DNA of 64,000 bases from Zavarzinella formosa DSM 19928 (lineage in GTDB: Bacteria; Planctomycetota; Planctomycetia; Gemmatales; Gemmataceae): NCBI RefSeq assembly GCF_000255705.1, contig NZ_JH636446.1, forward strand, positions 101,731 through 165,730. The letters run 5' to 3'. Positions 45,009 to 54,398 of this stretch are shown here, piece after piece. A program made the position numbers and the translations under genes. Under the pieces are notes generated by a model, which was given only the letters and a program-made list of their open reading frames with translations, was not told the DNA's origin and ran no database searches. The number at the start of each line of letters is the position of its first letter. Position 1 is the stretch's first letter.

Positions 45009-47687
45009 TCACTTCTTTTTCGGTTCTTCCTTCTTCGGCTCCGGCTTCTTCGGCTCTTCCTTTTTCACGGGCGGTGGCGGGGCCTTTTCCACGTTCAGGT
45101 TGAACTTGCCATCTTGCGGGATGGCGATGCCGTCGTAGGTTCCGGTGGCTGTCACGACGATGCTCTGCAGATTGGCGGCCGGCACATCAATGGCGGCCTT
45201 GAGGATGGCTTTCACTTCCGTCGCCCCGGCGGGAATGGTCACGTCATCGACCGTGATGCCCTTCGTGTTCGGGGGAAGCACGATCTTTACTTTGAAGTCC
45301 CCGGCGTAGTCGAACTGGCGTTCCACTTTGACGACGAGTTCGGCCGTCATGCCCGCCTTGAGCGCCCCGGCCGGGACAGCCGTGACTTTGGCGAGCGACA
45401 GGGGAAGTACTTTCAGCACCAACGGTGTGGAGGCTGTTTCCACGGTCACCGGTTTCTTGGCCTTGCCCATCGGATCTTTGTCGTATTGAATCGTGGCGGT
45501 GGCCTTCAACACCACACAATATGTTCCCGGCAGGGCGGTTGATTTGACATCCAACACCATCGTGCCATCTCCCTTGTCCGGGGCGATGGCCGGGAGGGCC
45601 TGGCCGTTGTTGGCGGTCACCGGCATCGCCTGCGGGTTGGCGCCGGTGACGATTTGTTGCAGGTTAATGGCCACTTTGGCATCGGGGGAAATCCGCGTGA
45701 CGGTGAACGGCACGGTGATCTTCTCGCCCGGCTTCGCCGTCAGCGGTTGGGGGAGCTTTTCCCCCATTTTGACGAACGCATTTTCCGGTTGCAGCGTGAC
45801 TTTGAAATAAGACTTGTCCCGCACGGCCAGCATCACCGCCTGATCCATCCGCGTGATAGTCGGGGTGTTGTTTTGTTGCTGCATTCCCCAAACAATCGTC
45901 GCCGGCCGGGCGTCGTGAACCACTTGCTTGCCGTTGATGGCGGCCGTTCCCTTCACCACGAACGTGCCGTTAAAAGTGGCGGCGGTCGGGGCGGCGAGCA
46001 ACACCAGCGTGCCGGCTTTTTGGCCATTGCCGACCACTTGCGGGGGAGCCGTCACTCCGGCGGGCAGTCCCTCGGCGGTGAGAGTCACCGGGCCGGTGAA
46101 ACCATCCTGCCGGAACACGAAGACATCCAGGTATTGGGCGCCGTCGGCCCGTAACACGGTCACATCCGGCTGGCTCTTGCTGGACGGCATCACCACTAGC
46201 CGAAAATCCGGCTTTTCGGGGGTGATCCGCAATCGGTAGGAAACGTGGGGGCCAAACAAGAAACTTGATTCCCGGCTGGCCACTTGCACAAGATATTTGC
46301 CATCTTCCGTGGCGGTGAACTTATATGGTTCGGGATCGGAGGACCGGGTGTAGAACTGCGTTGTGCTGAGGGTTTCGACCGTGTCATCTTTTTCCATCAT
46401 GTCCGTCGTGGCCTTCGGCCCCCGGACGGTGAAGAGAAAATCGGTGTCCACGCCGAGACGGTCCGACCACAAATCGACGAGGTAGGTTTCCCCTTTCTTG
46501 GCGTTGATCGCGTAGTAATCGCGGTCGCTCCGCTTGTCCACGCGACCGGCGATCTCACACGGGGCGGGAACGTCCATCGCCTGCTCGGGTTTGTCGTTCG
46601 GTTCCTTTTCAATGACGACTTTGTCCTGGGCAAAGGCGATCAGCACGGGATTTGAGGAACCGGTGGGCGTGGTCAGTCGATACTCGAAGCCATCCGCGCC
46701 GGCGACACGCGGATCAATGCGACCGAGAAAGGTCAGCTTGTCCGGAGTGTTCGGGGCGTTCACGGTCACGACCAGTTTGTCCACGGGCCGGCCGTTGATC
46801 AATGTCCCCGGATCGGGCTGGCCGCCGGGGAGGTTGCGGCCGTACAGGGTCACCGGCGTCGGCTTGCCCGGTTCGACCATCGGGGGGAACACGGCATCGA
46901 TCCACGGGTTGGTGGTCACCGTCAGCCGGTAAAAATGCTGGGGACTGCCGGCCGTGTAGGTGAACTCGGCCACCCGCACAAAGTATTCCCCGTCGGCCGG
47001 CGCGATGAAATCGGTCACCGCGTCCGGCCCGTTTTGGGTGGCCAGCTTTCGGTTGGTCTGGTCATACACTTCGACCAGCGGCCGGGCCTTGCTATCCAGC
47101 ACGGCTGCCATGCAGGCCAGGACGATTCGCTGTCCTTTTTTCGCGGTGATGATGAACAAATCCACGTCGGCCGGAGCGCCAAACGTGCCGTTGACGGTCG
47201 TGTTCAACTCAATCTTCATGGCCTCGGGAACGTCGTTGTTCGGTTCCTTTTCGGCCACTTCGGGCAGGTCGCCGACCACGAACGTGCGGGGATTGCTCAC
47301 CCCGTATTTGTTGACGGCCCGGACATCATAATGCCCGACCGGCACATTGGCGGCCACGCTCACGCTGAACTTGACGGCGGTGGGGGTGCCGCCCCCTTTC
47401 CGTCGCGGCGGGGCGGGCATCTTCGGAGTCTTCGGATCAACCTTGGGGTCCGCCTTGGGATCCGGAGGAATGATGACCGTGCCGGTGATGCCCGGATGGC
47501 CGAAGATCAGCGATTCGGTTTCCTCCAAATCGGTTCCCGTGAACGTGACCTCGGCCACGGTCGTTCCGGCCTTGGCCCCCGGCGGGGAGACGACTTCGAG
47601 CCGGGGCAACGGCAAGCCGGGATTTTGTTGGGCCATCGCGGCCGTCGTCAATGCACAGGCGACGACGCACCAGAGAAACCGACTCAT
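45009..47687 (-). CDS. Large secreted protein with TIG/PPC-like beta domains and K/E/P tail
   Basis: Start at 47687 is supported by GGAGAAGG about 8 nt upstream and a signal peptide (MSRFLWCVVACALTTAAMAQ); 892 residues. An N-terminal IPT/TIG-like segment (LEVVSPPGAKAGTTVAEVTF) is followed by two pre-peptidase C-terminal (PPC)-like units: EKEPNNDVPEAMKIELNTTV with DVDLFIITAKKGQRIVLACM, and EKEPNDKPEQAMDVPAPCEI with DRDYYAINAKKGETYLVDLW. The C-terminal half is beta-sandwich-like (VTLTAEGLPAGVTAPPQVVG). It ends in KKEEPKKPEPKKEEPKKK. No catalytic domain is seen. Probably a surface protein cotranscribed with the cytochrome/WD40 gene. Confidence 0.85.
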   Translation of the reverse strand: MSRFLWCVVACALTTAAMAQQNPGLPLPRLEVVSPPGAKAGTTVAEVTFTGTDLEETESLIFGHPGITGTVIIPPDPKADPKVDPKTPKMPAPPRRKGGGTPTAVKFSVSVAANVPVGHYDVRAVNKYGVSNPRTFVVGDLPEVAEKEPNNDVPEAMKIELNTTVNGTFGAPADVDLFIITAKKGQRIVLACMAAVLDSKARPLVEVYDQTNRKLATQNGPDAVTDFIAPADGEYFVRVAEFTYTAGSPQHFYRLTVTTNPWIDAVFPPMVEPGKPTPVTLYGRNLPGGQPDPGTLINGRPVDKLVVTVNAPNTPDKLTFLGRIDPRVAGADGFEYRLTTPTGSSNPVLIAFAQDKVVIEKEPNDKPEQAMDVPAPCEIAGRVDKRSDRDYYAINAKKGETYLVDLWSDRLGVDTDFLFTVRGPKATTDMMEKDDTVETLSTTQFYTRSSDPEPYKFTATEDGKYLVQVASRESSFLFGPHVSYRLRITPEKPDFRLVVMPSSKSQPDVTVLRADGAQYLDVFVFRQDGFTGPVTLTAEGLPAGVTAPPQVVGNGQKAGTLVLLAAPTAATFNGTFVVKGTAAINGKQVVHDARPATIVWGMQQQNNTPTITRMDQAVMLAVRDKSYFKVTLQPENAFVKMGEKLPQPLTAKPGEKITVPFTVTRISPDAKVAINLQQIVTGANPQAMPVTANNGQALPAIAPDKGDGTMVLDVKSTALPGTYCVVLKATATIQYDKDPMGKAKKPVTVETASTPLVLKVLPLSLAKVTAVPAGALKAGMTAELVVKVERQFDYAGDFKVKIVLPPNTKGITVDDVTIPAGATEVKAILKAAIDVPAANLQSIVVTATGTYDGIAIPQDGKFNLNVEKAPPPPVKKEEPKKPEPKKEEPKKK

Positions 47688-47923
47688 ATGTACCTTCTCC
47701 GGGAAGAGAGCGGATGACTTTTTGCGGTGGGAGGTCGCAAAGGAGCGAAATCGGGCGGGTGGGATCAATCAGATGTGAATCGTACCGCAAACGAAATCGA
47801 CGGTCAAGGATTCCCCGCCGGGAACTTAAAATCAAGACCGGAAATGACGCCCGTTTTGATCCGTGATCGTCCCCGCGAAAAAACCACATATCCTCGATCT
47901 GAACCAGTTTTGTTTGAGGGCAC

Positions 47924-48685
47924 ATGATGACCGTCAGCGGAAAGATCGCCATTGTCACCGGAGCGGGAACCGGCATCGGGCGGGCCACTTCCATCGCCTT
48001 GTTGAAGGAGGGCTACTCGGTCGTTCTGGCCGGCCGTCGTCAGGAACTGCTTGAGGAAACTGCCAAACTCGCGGGGCCGGACACGGCCAAGGCGTTGGTC
48101 GTCCCGGCCGACGTGAGTAATCCGGCTTCCGTGGAGGCTCTTTTTGAGAAAACCAAGGCGACCTTTGGCCGGCTCGACTTGCTATTCAATAACGCCGGGA
48201 TGGGCGCCCCCGGCGTGCCGCTGGAAGACCTGACCTATGAACAATGGCGGCAGGTCGTGGATGTGAACCTGACCGGCCCGTTCCTCTGCACACAGGCGGC
48301 TTTTCGCCTGATGAAAGAACAAACCCCCCGAGGGGGACGAATCATCAACAATGGCTCGATCTCGGCCACGACCCCCCGGCCGAACTCCGCTCCTTACACC
48401 GCCACCAAACACGCCATCACCGGCTTGACGAAATCCACGTCGCTCGACGGGCGCAAATATGACATCGCCTGCGGACAAATCGATATCGGCAACGCCGCCA
48501 CGGAAATGACCGCCAAAATGCGGGCCGGCATCATCCAAGCCAACGGCCAAACCATGATCGAACCCACGATGGATGTTGACATCGTGGCCCGCACCGTGAT
48601 CCACATGGCCGGCCTTCCTCTCGACGCCAATGTCCTGTTCGTGACCGTGATGGCCACCAAAATGCCCCTTGTTGGTCGGGGATGA
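47924..48685 (+). CDS. Short-chain dehydrogenase/reductase
   Basis: A 253-residue SDR of classical length. The cofactor motif is [20 protein letters not shown] (TGxxxGIG), with NNAGMG, the serine region [14 protein letters not shown] and the catalytic [13 protein letters not shown] (YxxxK). A second ATG directly follows the first; GAGGG lies 5-9 nt upstream. The basic residues after the first strand ([10 protein letters not shown]) suggest NADP preference. Substrate cannot be assigned; no pathway genes adjoin. Confidence 0.93.
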   Translation: MMTVSGKIAIVTGAGTGIGRATSIALLKEGYSVVLAGRRQELLEETAKLAGPDTAKALVVPADVSNPASVEALFEKTKATFGRLDLLFNNAGMGAPGVPLEDLTYEQWRQVVDVNLTGPFLCTQAAFRLMKEQTPRGGRIINNGSISATTPRPNSAPYTATKHAITGLTKSTSLDGRKYDIACGQIDIGNAATEMTAKMRAGIIQANGQTMIEPTMDVDIVARTVIHMAGLPLDANVLFVTVMATKMPLVGRG

Positions 48686-48796
48686 GGAATCGCTTGCCGG
48701 GCATCGTGCGGAATTTTGCGGCCACCGCCCGGCGGGCACGCTGGGAAATGAACTCCCGGAATCGCCAATGTGAGCCGGTTCAGATGCGGCGCATGG

Positions 48797-49174
48797 TTAG
48801 GTCTCGGGCGGCTCAAACAATAGCTCTCTGTCGCCGCCAACCTCAAGAAACACGGGCGAGAGCGGAGGCACCTCCGGGTAATCCTCGCCAGGTTCGCACC
48901 AGACGACGCAATTCAACTCACGAGCGGCCTGCCGGGCGCACGCCGCAGGCGTCGCCCACGGCAGCACGGCCGTCTTAAACCAGACGCCAATCCCGCCGGG
49001 GCCTTCCATGTTGGGTTGCACGATCAACGTACCCAGACGGGTGCCGTACACCACCTCGCCACCGCCGCCATCCAGCGGCTCGGTGAGTGGACCGGCAACC
49101 GCTTCGAGCCAGACCAACACCTGCTCGGCCGCACAGTCACGGACGACAATCTCGATGCCCGTTGAAACCGCCAT
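48797..49174 (-). CDS. Small hypothetical protein
   Basis: A 125-residue protein from the ATG at 49174 (MAVSTGIEIVVRDCAAEQVL). It includes PNMEGPGGIGVWFKTAVLPW and a C-terminus rich in acidic and Pro residues, with no signal peptide. The frame upstream to 49351 overlaps the next gene. Acidic composition and context (two short overlapping genes) are like small immunity-type proteins of planctomycetes, but I do not recognise the family and assign no function. Confidence 0.6.
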   Translation of the reverse strand: MAVSTGIEIVVRDCAAEQVLVWLEAVAGPLTEPLDGGGGEVVYGTRLGTLIVQPNMEGPGGIGVWFKTAVLPWATPAACARQAARELNCVVWCEPGEDYPEVPPLSPVFLEVGGDRELLFEPPET

Positions 49175-49385
49175 CGTCGAAGCCCTCTTTTGCCTGACGC
49201 CATTGCTCAACCGTCCCATCCCCGATGGCGAACTGCCGCACACACGCCAAGATATCGGTCCGGCAGGCAAGCAAGTCACGCTGATAAGTCCAAACTGACC
49301 GGCCGAAGTGCATGTGCCACCACCCGCCGTCGGGAAGCCTGTCCAGAACATATCCGTGTTCCAAAGAATCCTCAGTCCAATTCAT
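49137..49385 (-). CDS. Small hypothetical protein
   Basis: An 82-residue frame starting MNWTEDSLEHGYVLDRLPDG and containing WWHMHFGRSVWTYQRDLLAC. It is rich in Trp, Asp and Gly, with no signal or membrane segment. A GTG one codon upstream is an alternative start. It overlaps the start of the next leftward gene by 38 bp, suggesting translational coupling. Family not recognised. Confidence 0.55.
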   Translation of the reverse strand: MNWTEDSLEHGYVLDRLPDGGWWHMHFGRSVWTYQRDLLACRTDILACVRQFAIGDGTVEQWRQAKEGFDDGGFNGHRDCRP

Positions 49386-49623
49386 CACTTCATCAGGCGA
49401 TTACGCCTGTTTTGATGTTAAACAGCAAAGTTTGGCGAAAGTATGATTCGATATTTGCATTAGTGTCGGAATTTCACCATCCCAATCTTTGATTTCGCAT
49501 TGGAATCCGTCATCCGGCAAAGGTTTGATTTTGAACTTGCCGGAACCACTTCCTTCTTTGAGTCTTCCCCCCGGTCGGATATGCTCTTGGTTTCCTTGAC
49601 CCGGTTTCCTGTGGGATCATCCG

Positions 49624-51414
49624 ATGAAGTGGCTTCTCTCCTTGCTGGCGATTTCTCTGGGCCTTGCGGCCACGGCTGCGGAACGGCCGCCTAATGTGGT
49701 GTTCATCATGGCCGATGATCTCGGCTGGGCCGATCTTGGGTGTTATGGCAGCCGATATCACAAGACCCCGAATCTGGATGCGTTGGCGAAGAATAGCGCC
49801 AGGTTCACCCAAGCCTATGCGGGTTCGACGGTCTGCTCGCCGACTCGAGCGGCCATTATGACGGGTCGGCATCCGGCCCGCGTCGGCATCACGGACTGGC
49901 TTCCCGGCCGGCCGGATCGCCCGGATCAACCGCTCTCGCGGCCCGTGCTGGTCGCCGATCTTCCAGCCGACATTCCCACCTTGCCGGGCTTGCTCAAAAA
50001 GGCCGGTTATCGCACGGCCTTGGTGGGCAAATGGCATCTGGGCGGCAAAGACGCCACGCCGGAAAGCCGGGGCTTTGATGTCAACATCGGCGGCGATCAC
50101 ACCGGCACGGCCCTGAGCTATTTCGCCCCGTTCAAGGCGGCCAAAGGCGCTCAAGTCATGCCGGGCTTGGAGAACGCCCCCGAGGGGGAATATCTCACGG
50201 ACCGTCTGACGGCCGAGGCCAAGAAGTTCATCACCGAGAGCAAGGACAAGCCGTTCTTTCTGTATTTGGCCCACTATGCTCCGCATACGCCGCTCAAGGC
50301 CAAGCCCGAGAAAATTGCCAAATACAAAGCGGGCGGACCCGGCCAGCAAGGAAACCCGAACTATGCGGCGATGATCGAAAGCCTGGACGACGGCATCGGC
50401 GTCCTTCTGGCCACGCTTGATGAGTTGAAACTCGCCGACAACACCATTGTCGTGTTCACCTCGGACAACGGCGGGCTGGCCACGTTGGAAGGAATGAGCA
50501 CGCCGCCGACGATCAACAGCCCGTTGCGGGAAGGCAAAGGCCATCTATACGAAGGTGGCATTCGTGTGCCCCTGATCGTGCGCTGGCCGGGTGTTTCCAA
50601 GGCCGGACAGGTGATCGAAACGCCGGTGAGTTGCCTCGATTTTCTGCCGACGTTTCTAACGGCTGCCGGTCAAAAGCCGACGACTCTCTTGGATGGTGTG
50701 GACATTCGCCCGGTTTTCGATGGCACGAAACTAAGCCGGGACACGCTGGTGTGGCATTACCCGCACTACAGCAACCAAACGGCCCGGCCGGGAGCGGCTA
50801 TCCGTGTCGGCGATTACAAACTCATTGAATTCTTCGACCTGCAACGGCAGGAACTTTTCGACCTGAAAAAAGACCCCGGCGAAGGCCGCAACCTCAGTGC
50901 CGAGAAGCCGGATGTGGTGAAGGACCTGCACGAGAAACTGGTTGCCTGGCAAAAGGAAGTCGGGGCGAAGATGATGACCCCAAATCCGAACTATACTCCG
51001 AACCCGCAAGACAAAGACGGCATGATCCAAATGCCCGCCCGCTGGGCCGAAGTGCATGGCGTCACGCTTCGCTATGAGCCGTTGCCGCACAAAAACACGC
51101 TGGGCTATTGGGTGAATCCGCAAGAATGGGCATCGTGGGAATTCACCGTCACCACGCCGGGCAAGTTCACCGTCGAAGTGTTGCAAGGTTGCGGCAAAGG
51201 CAACGGCGGCAGTTCCGTGAACGTGGAAGTCGGCGGGCAGACGCTCAACTTCATCGTGGAAGACACCGGCGGCTTTCAAAACTTCAAACCCCGCGAGATC
51301 GGCACGGTGACCATCGACAAGGCAGGCCGCCACACGCTGGCGATCAAGCCGCAAAAGAAAACGGCCGCCGCCGTGATGGATGTGCGATTGGTGACACTGA
51401 AACCGGTGAAGTGA
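49624..51414 (+). CDS. Secreted formylglycine-dependent sulfatase
   Basis: A 596-residue arylsulfatase-family enzyme with signal peptide MKWLLSLLAISLGLAATAAE. Asp31/Asp32 in VVFIMADDLGWADLG bind Ca2+. The formylglycine motif CSPTRAAIMTGRHP places the modified Cys at 71. KWHLGG, SDNGGL and LEGGIRVP-like YEGGIRVPLIVRWPG complete the core. About 150 residues at the C-terminus (from GYWVNPQEWASWEFTVTTPG) form a beta domain like DUF5077 or a carbohydrate-binding module. It removes sulfate from organic esters, probably polysaccharides. No anaerobic maturase gene is nearby. Confidence 0.95.
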   Translation: MKWLLSLLAISLGLAATAAERPPNVVFIMADDLGWADLGCYGSRYHKTPNLDALAKNSARFTQAYAGSTVCSPTRAAIMTGRHPARVGITDWLPGRPDRPDQPLSRPVLVADLPADIPTLPGLLKKAGYRTALVGKWHLGGKDATPESRGFDVNIGGDHTGTALSYFAPFKAAKGAQVMPGLENAPEGEYLTDRLTAEAKKFITESKDKPFFLYLAHYAPHTPLKAKPEKIAKYKAGGPGQQGNPNYAAMIESLDDGIGVLLATLDELKLADNTIVVFTSDNGGLATLEGMSTPPTINSPLREGKGHLYEGGIRVPLIVRWPGVSKAGQVIETPVSCLDFLPTFLTAAGQKPTTLLDGVDIRPVFDGTKLSRDTLVWHYPHYSNQTARPGAAIRVGDYKLIEFFDLQRQELFDLKKDPGEGRNLSAEKPDVVKDLHEKLVAWQKEVGAKMMTPNPNYTPNPQDKDGMIQMPARWAEVHGVTLRYEPLPHKNTLGYWVNPQEWASWEFTVTTPGKFTVEVLQGCGKGNGGSSVNVEVGGQTLNFIVEDTGGFQNFKPREIGTVTIDKAGRHTLAIKPQKKTAAAVMDVRLVTLKPVK

Positions 51415-51446
51415 CACTTCGGCAGGTGCGGAATGAAGAAAAGGCA

Positions 51447-51490
51447 TTAGCCACAAAGACGCGAAGATCACACAAAGTTTCACCAAGAAG
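51447..51490 (+). repeat. CACAAAGAC-type intergenic sequence
   Basis: TTAGCCACAAAGACGCGAAG followed by a second ACACAAAG resembles the CCACAAAGACACAAAG phrase I know as scattered between genes in many bacteria, including planctomycetes. Only one copy is in this window, so its status as a repeat is from memory, not shown here. Confidence 0.4.
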
Positions 51491-51498
51491 ACTCTAAG

Positions 51499-51627
51499 CA
51501 TTTGGCCGTTGCTGAACTCGGGGCAGCCCGGAAAAGGCAAGCCGGTCGCGACGAAAACAGCGGTGAAGATGTAACTCCGGAGGAGTGGCAGCAGACGCTT
51601 GCGGTTGCCAAACATAGTTTCGATTAA
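51499..51627 (+). pseudogene. Possible coding remnant
   Basis: An open stretch reads HLAVAELGAARKRQAGRDEN and then about 22 residues including SGEDVTPEEWQQTLAVAKHS to a TAA at 51625. Its composition is more protein-like than the flanking DNA, but no start or ribosome site is seen. It may be the 3' end of a lost gene. Low confidence. Confidence 0.25.
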
Positions 51628-51650
51628 ACGAGATGTGAGGAGCGCATCCC

Positions 51651-52031
51651 ATGCCACTGCATGTAACCTTCGTCGATTACACCCCAGCGCAATTGTTGGC
51701 AGGCGGTGGCACCGTCGGAGTTCAGAACGACCTCATCTCAAAGGCATTGCATGGGAATCTGGCGTTTCTGACCGATGGCAGGCGCTACATCATTCAAATT
51801 GATCGCCGAAAACAAGGCCCCGTGGAAGAGAATACCGGGAAGTGCAGAGTGCAGGTTGAGATCCGTTGGCTTGTGGCTCATCCCGCCGAGGCTGAGATTG
51901 GCGACATTGTACCGGGTAATACGCTCAAGCCGGACATGAAGCCTGATAACCAAGACTCATACGAATCAACGCTAAAACCGGGCGGGCAGCGATTCGATCC
52001 TCACGGTGAGGGATGGGAACGGAAACTGTAA
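51651..52031 (+). CDS. Small hypothetical protein
   Basis: A 126-residue protein starting MPLHVTFVDYTPAQLLAGGG, with GAGGAG about 11 nt before the ATG. It has mixed alpha/beta composition, no signal peptide, and a polar C-terminus with LKPGGQRFDPHGEGWE. I do not recognise the family. It stands alone between the sulfatase and the frameshifted gene. Confidence 0.6.
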   Translation: MPLHVTFVDYTPAQLLAGGGTVGVQNDLISKALHGNLAFLTDGRRYIIQIDRRKQGPVEENTGKCRVQVEIRWLVAHPAEAEIGDIVPGNTLKPDMKPDNQDSYESTLKPGGQRFDPHGEGWERKL

Positions 52032-52048
52032 ACCGTCGCCTTGCAAAG

Positions 52049-52324
52049 TCAATATTCCTCCGGCGACAGCACGCAAGTCGAAGATCTGTCGGCCTCGGTG
52101 ATTGCCCAAAGCTTCTCACCTTTCACGCGATAACTCGACAAAACGCTTTCGCCATGCCACTGCACGCTCGTTGGCTTTCGCATCAGCCGCATCAACGTCG
52201 CCCCAATCTCGTGACAGGTGGCGATGGACGAGTCTGGTGATCTCCTCTCGGGTCGCGACGCTCGACGCCCCCACGGTCGCGACGATGGTTCCGGACTGGA
52301 ATTTGACGGGATTCCCCGCAGTCA
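52049..52324 (-). pseudogene. Small conserved hypothetical gene broken by a frameshift
   Basis: From the ATG at 52324 (GAGG 7 nt upstream) the frame reads MTAGNPVKFQSGTIVATVGA and LVHRHLSRDWGDVDAADAKA, then stops at 52116. In the next frame the sequence continues as LSSYRVKGEKLWAITEADRS and ends VLSPEEY at 52049. This matches a family of about 90-residue proteins (VATPGA...H..GDWG.V...D...N...LLS.Y....G.KLW.ITEADRS...LLP.EY). One extra base in the TTTT run near 52147-52150 accounts for the break. Function of the family is unknown; it is often on plasmids and mobile DNA. A sequencing error in the homopolymer cannot be excluded. Confidence 0.8.
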
Positions 52325-52339
52325 TTTCAGCCTCGGTCC

Positions 52340-53166
52340 ATGTCTTGGGTGAATGCACGTCGCATTTCTGCGCGTATTCGGCAACGGTCTGGTTGTCTCC
52401 GTCAGCGGTTGTTCGTGGCGGACCGGGCGTTCGAGTTTCTGGAATACGCCCGCCAGTTCGCCGAGGCTGGGGATTTTGTGGTCTGGCTGAACCGCTCGGC
52501 GGTGTTCGAGCGGGATCCGGCCGTGGAATCCCGGCGGGGGGCTGATGCCGCCGGCCGTGGGAGGAGGAGACGGGCTGGAATTGCCGGGGTCCGCAACGAA
52601 GCGAGCGCCTCCGGGTCCGCCGGATCTCCCTGCCGCTCGACAAGGCCGATGAATTGATTGTGATCACCAACCTGACGGACGCCGACGCCTTCCCGGCGGC
52701 CGAACTCCTGGAGGTTTACCGGCGGCGATGGGGCATTGAGGGGGTGTTTCAGGAAATCACTGAGGTCTTTGATTTGAAGCGGCTGATCGGCTCGACCCCG
52801 GAGGCGACGCTGTTGCAGATGTCCCTGCGCCTAGTGGTTTACAACCTGATTCGCACGGTGTGCCAGTGCGAGGCCGTCGCCAACGACCGGCCACCCGAGA
52901 CGCTCTCCAGAGAGATGCTGTTCCGGGACGTGCGATCCGAACTGACCGCTTCCGTGGGGTTGCTCACCTCCGTCGATCCGGGGCAATTGCTTGTGCCCCT
53001 CGGACCGGAAGCGCTTCAAGCATGGCTGCCTCAACGACTCCGGGGAACTTGGCGGCCCAAATGGACCAATTCCGTCCGTCCGCGGCTCTCGAAGCCCAAA
53101 CTCAAGAAACTCCGACAAAGAAAACCACACGATTCCGTTTTCCGGGTCTTGCGAAGACCTGCTTGA
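52340..53166 (+). pseudogene. IS4-type (DDE) transposase remnant
   Basis: Two frames together give the C-terminal half of an IS4-like transposase. The first (52340 onward) has LFVADRAFEFLEYARQFAEA and VVWLNRSAVFERDP, with a DRxF motif for the second Asp region. After a shift near 52530-52570 the second has ISLPLDKADELIVITNLTDA, then LEVYRRRWGIEGVFQEITEV, the Y-(2)-R-(3)-E-(6)-K signature, and ends at 53166. About the first half of the gene is absent. No terminal repeats were found. It is a dead relic. Confidence 0.8.
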
Positions 53167-53213
53167 AGGATCTTCACACGACTGGCGTTTGAATGGCCGC
53201 GGTGGCAAGCGGG

Positions 53214-54293
53214 TCATGTCAGGGTGATTTCGTGCTGGCTTAATCGTTCAAAGCCGGTGGCGGTGATGCGGTAGTTGTGTTCGATGCGGATGCCGCCGAG
53301 GTTGTCCACGTAAACGCCGGGTTCGAGGGTCACCACGTCGTTCTCACGCAGAGTCTCGCTTGATTGTTTGACGAAATAGGGGGCTTCCGGGTGGCCGATA
53401 CCCAAGCCGTGACCGGCGTGATGGGGGAACTGGTCGGCCAGATTGTCTTTGGCGAACGATCCGCGCACCGCATCGTAGACCGCCTGGCATTGTTGACCGG
53501 ATCGCAACATGGCTTCCCCGGCGGCCATTGCACGCACACACGCTTCGTAGAGGCGGGTTTGTTCGGCGGTCGGGGATTTTCCGACGACGAGGGTGTTCGT
53601 GAAGTCGCTTCGATAGCCTTGGATCACCACGGAGAAGTCGAGAATCAGCATGTCCCCGTTCTTCAACACCTGTCTGGTGGCCATGCCTCCCCGGCGAGAC
53701 GATCCCGGCGAGACGGCGAAATCGCCGTAGAGAATCAGGGGCCGACCAATTGTCCGGGAGCATTCGGCGAAGATGCCGTTGTAGACATCCAGTTCGGTCA
53801 TTCCGGCGGTCACGTTGGCGCGTCCCCAGTCCTGGCCGGCTTTGCCGACGCGCATGCACTCCTTCAACTGGTCGATTTCATCCGCGTGTTTTTCACGCCG
53901 CAAGTCATGCATTGCCTCGTAAATCTTGGCGGCCAGCGGGTCGCCGAGGGAGTCATGCACCCGGCCGCCGTGGTTTTGAACCACCGGAAGCAGCACGGCC
54001 CGGCGGTCGCCATGACCGGCCGAAAGGCCGTCGTACCACGGGAGGATTACCCGCTCATCCACACGGGCTTGTTGAATGGTTTCGGGAAGGCGCTTATCGT
54101 GATACACGGTGGCATGGCCATCGGGCCGGATCACCAGCACGGCCCCGTAGTCGGCGCCAAGGCTAAACGGATCGACGTAAAAGTTGGCGAAATATCTCAG
54201 GTGAATTGGATCGGCCAACACCAAATCGGTCGAAAGATTCAGCCGGGAGATCAGGGCAAGGCGGCGGGATCGGCAGCCGTCGGCGGTGAGCAT
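53214..54293 (-). CDS. M24 family metallopeptidase (Xaa-Pro aminopeptidase/dipeptidase-like)
   Basis: A 359-residue protein with a creatinase/prolidase N-terminal domain (LADPIHLRYFANFYVDPFSL) and the pita-bread catalytic domain. Metal ligands are visible: Asp in LILDFSVVIQGYRSDFTNTL (two Asp), His in HHAGHGLGIGHPEAPYF, Glu in VVTLEPGVYVDNLGG and Glu in IRIEHNYRIT. It removes residues next to proline from peptides. No signal peptide, so probably cytoplasmic. It is divergent from the ubiE/menG gene, 105 bp apart. Confidence 0.92.
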   Translation of the reverse strand: MLTADGCRSRRLALISRLNLSTDLVLADPIHLRYFANFYVDPFSLGADYGAVLVIRPDGHATVYHDKRLPETIQQARVDERVILPWYDGLSAGHGDRRAVLLPVVQNHGGRVHDSLGDPLAAKIYEAMHDLRREKHADEIDQLKECMRVGKAGQDWGRANVTAGMTELDVYNGIFAECSRTIGRPLILYGDFAVSPGSSRRGGMATRQVLKNGDMLILDFSVVIQGYRSDFTNTLVVGKSPTAEQTRLYEACVRAMAAGEAMLRSGQQCQAVYDAVRGSFAKDNLADQFPHHAGHGLGIGHPEAPYFVKQSSETLRENDVVTLEPGVYVDNLGGIRIEHNYRITATGFERLSQHEITLT

Positions 54294-54398
54294 GAGTGCG
54301 GCCCCTGTCGTGGAATCAGGAAAAAGTTCGCCCCCTCGTTGTCGGGAGGGCGGGTTTCACGGTAAAGATGAGTGTATGGCCCGCCCCGCGAGTGAACG

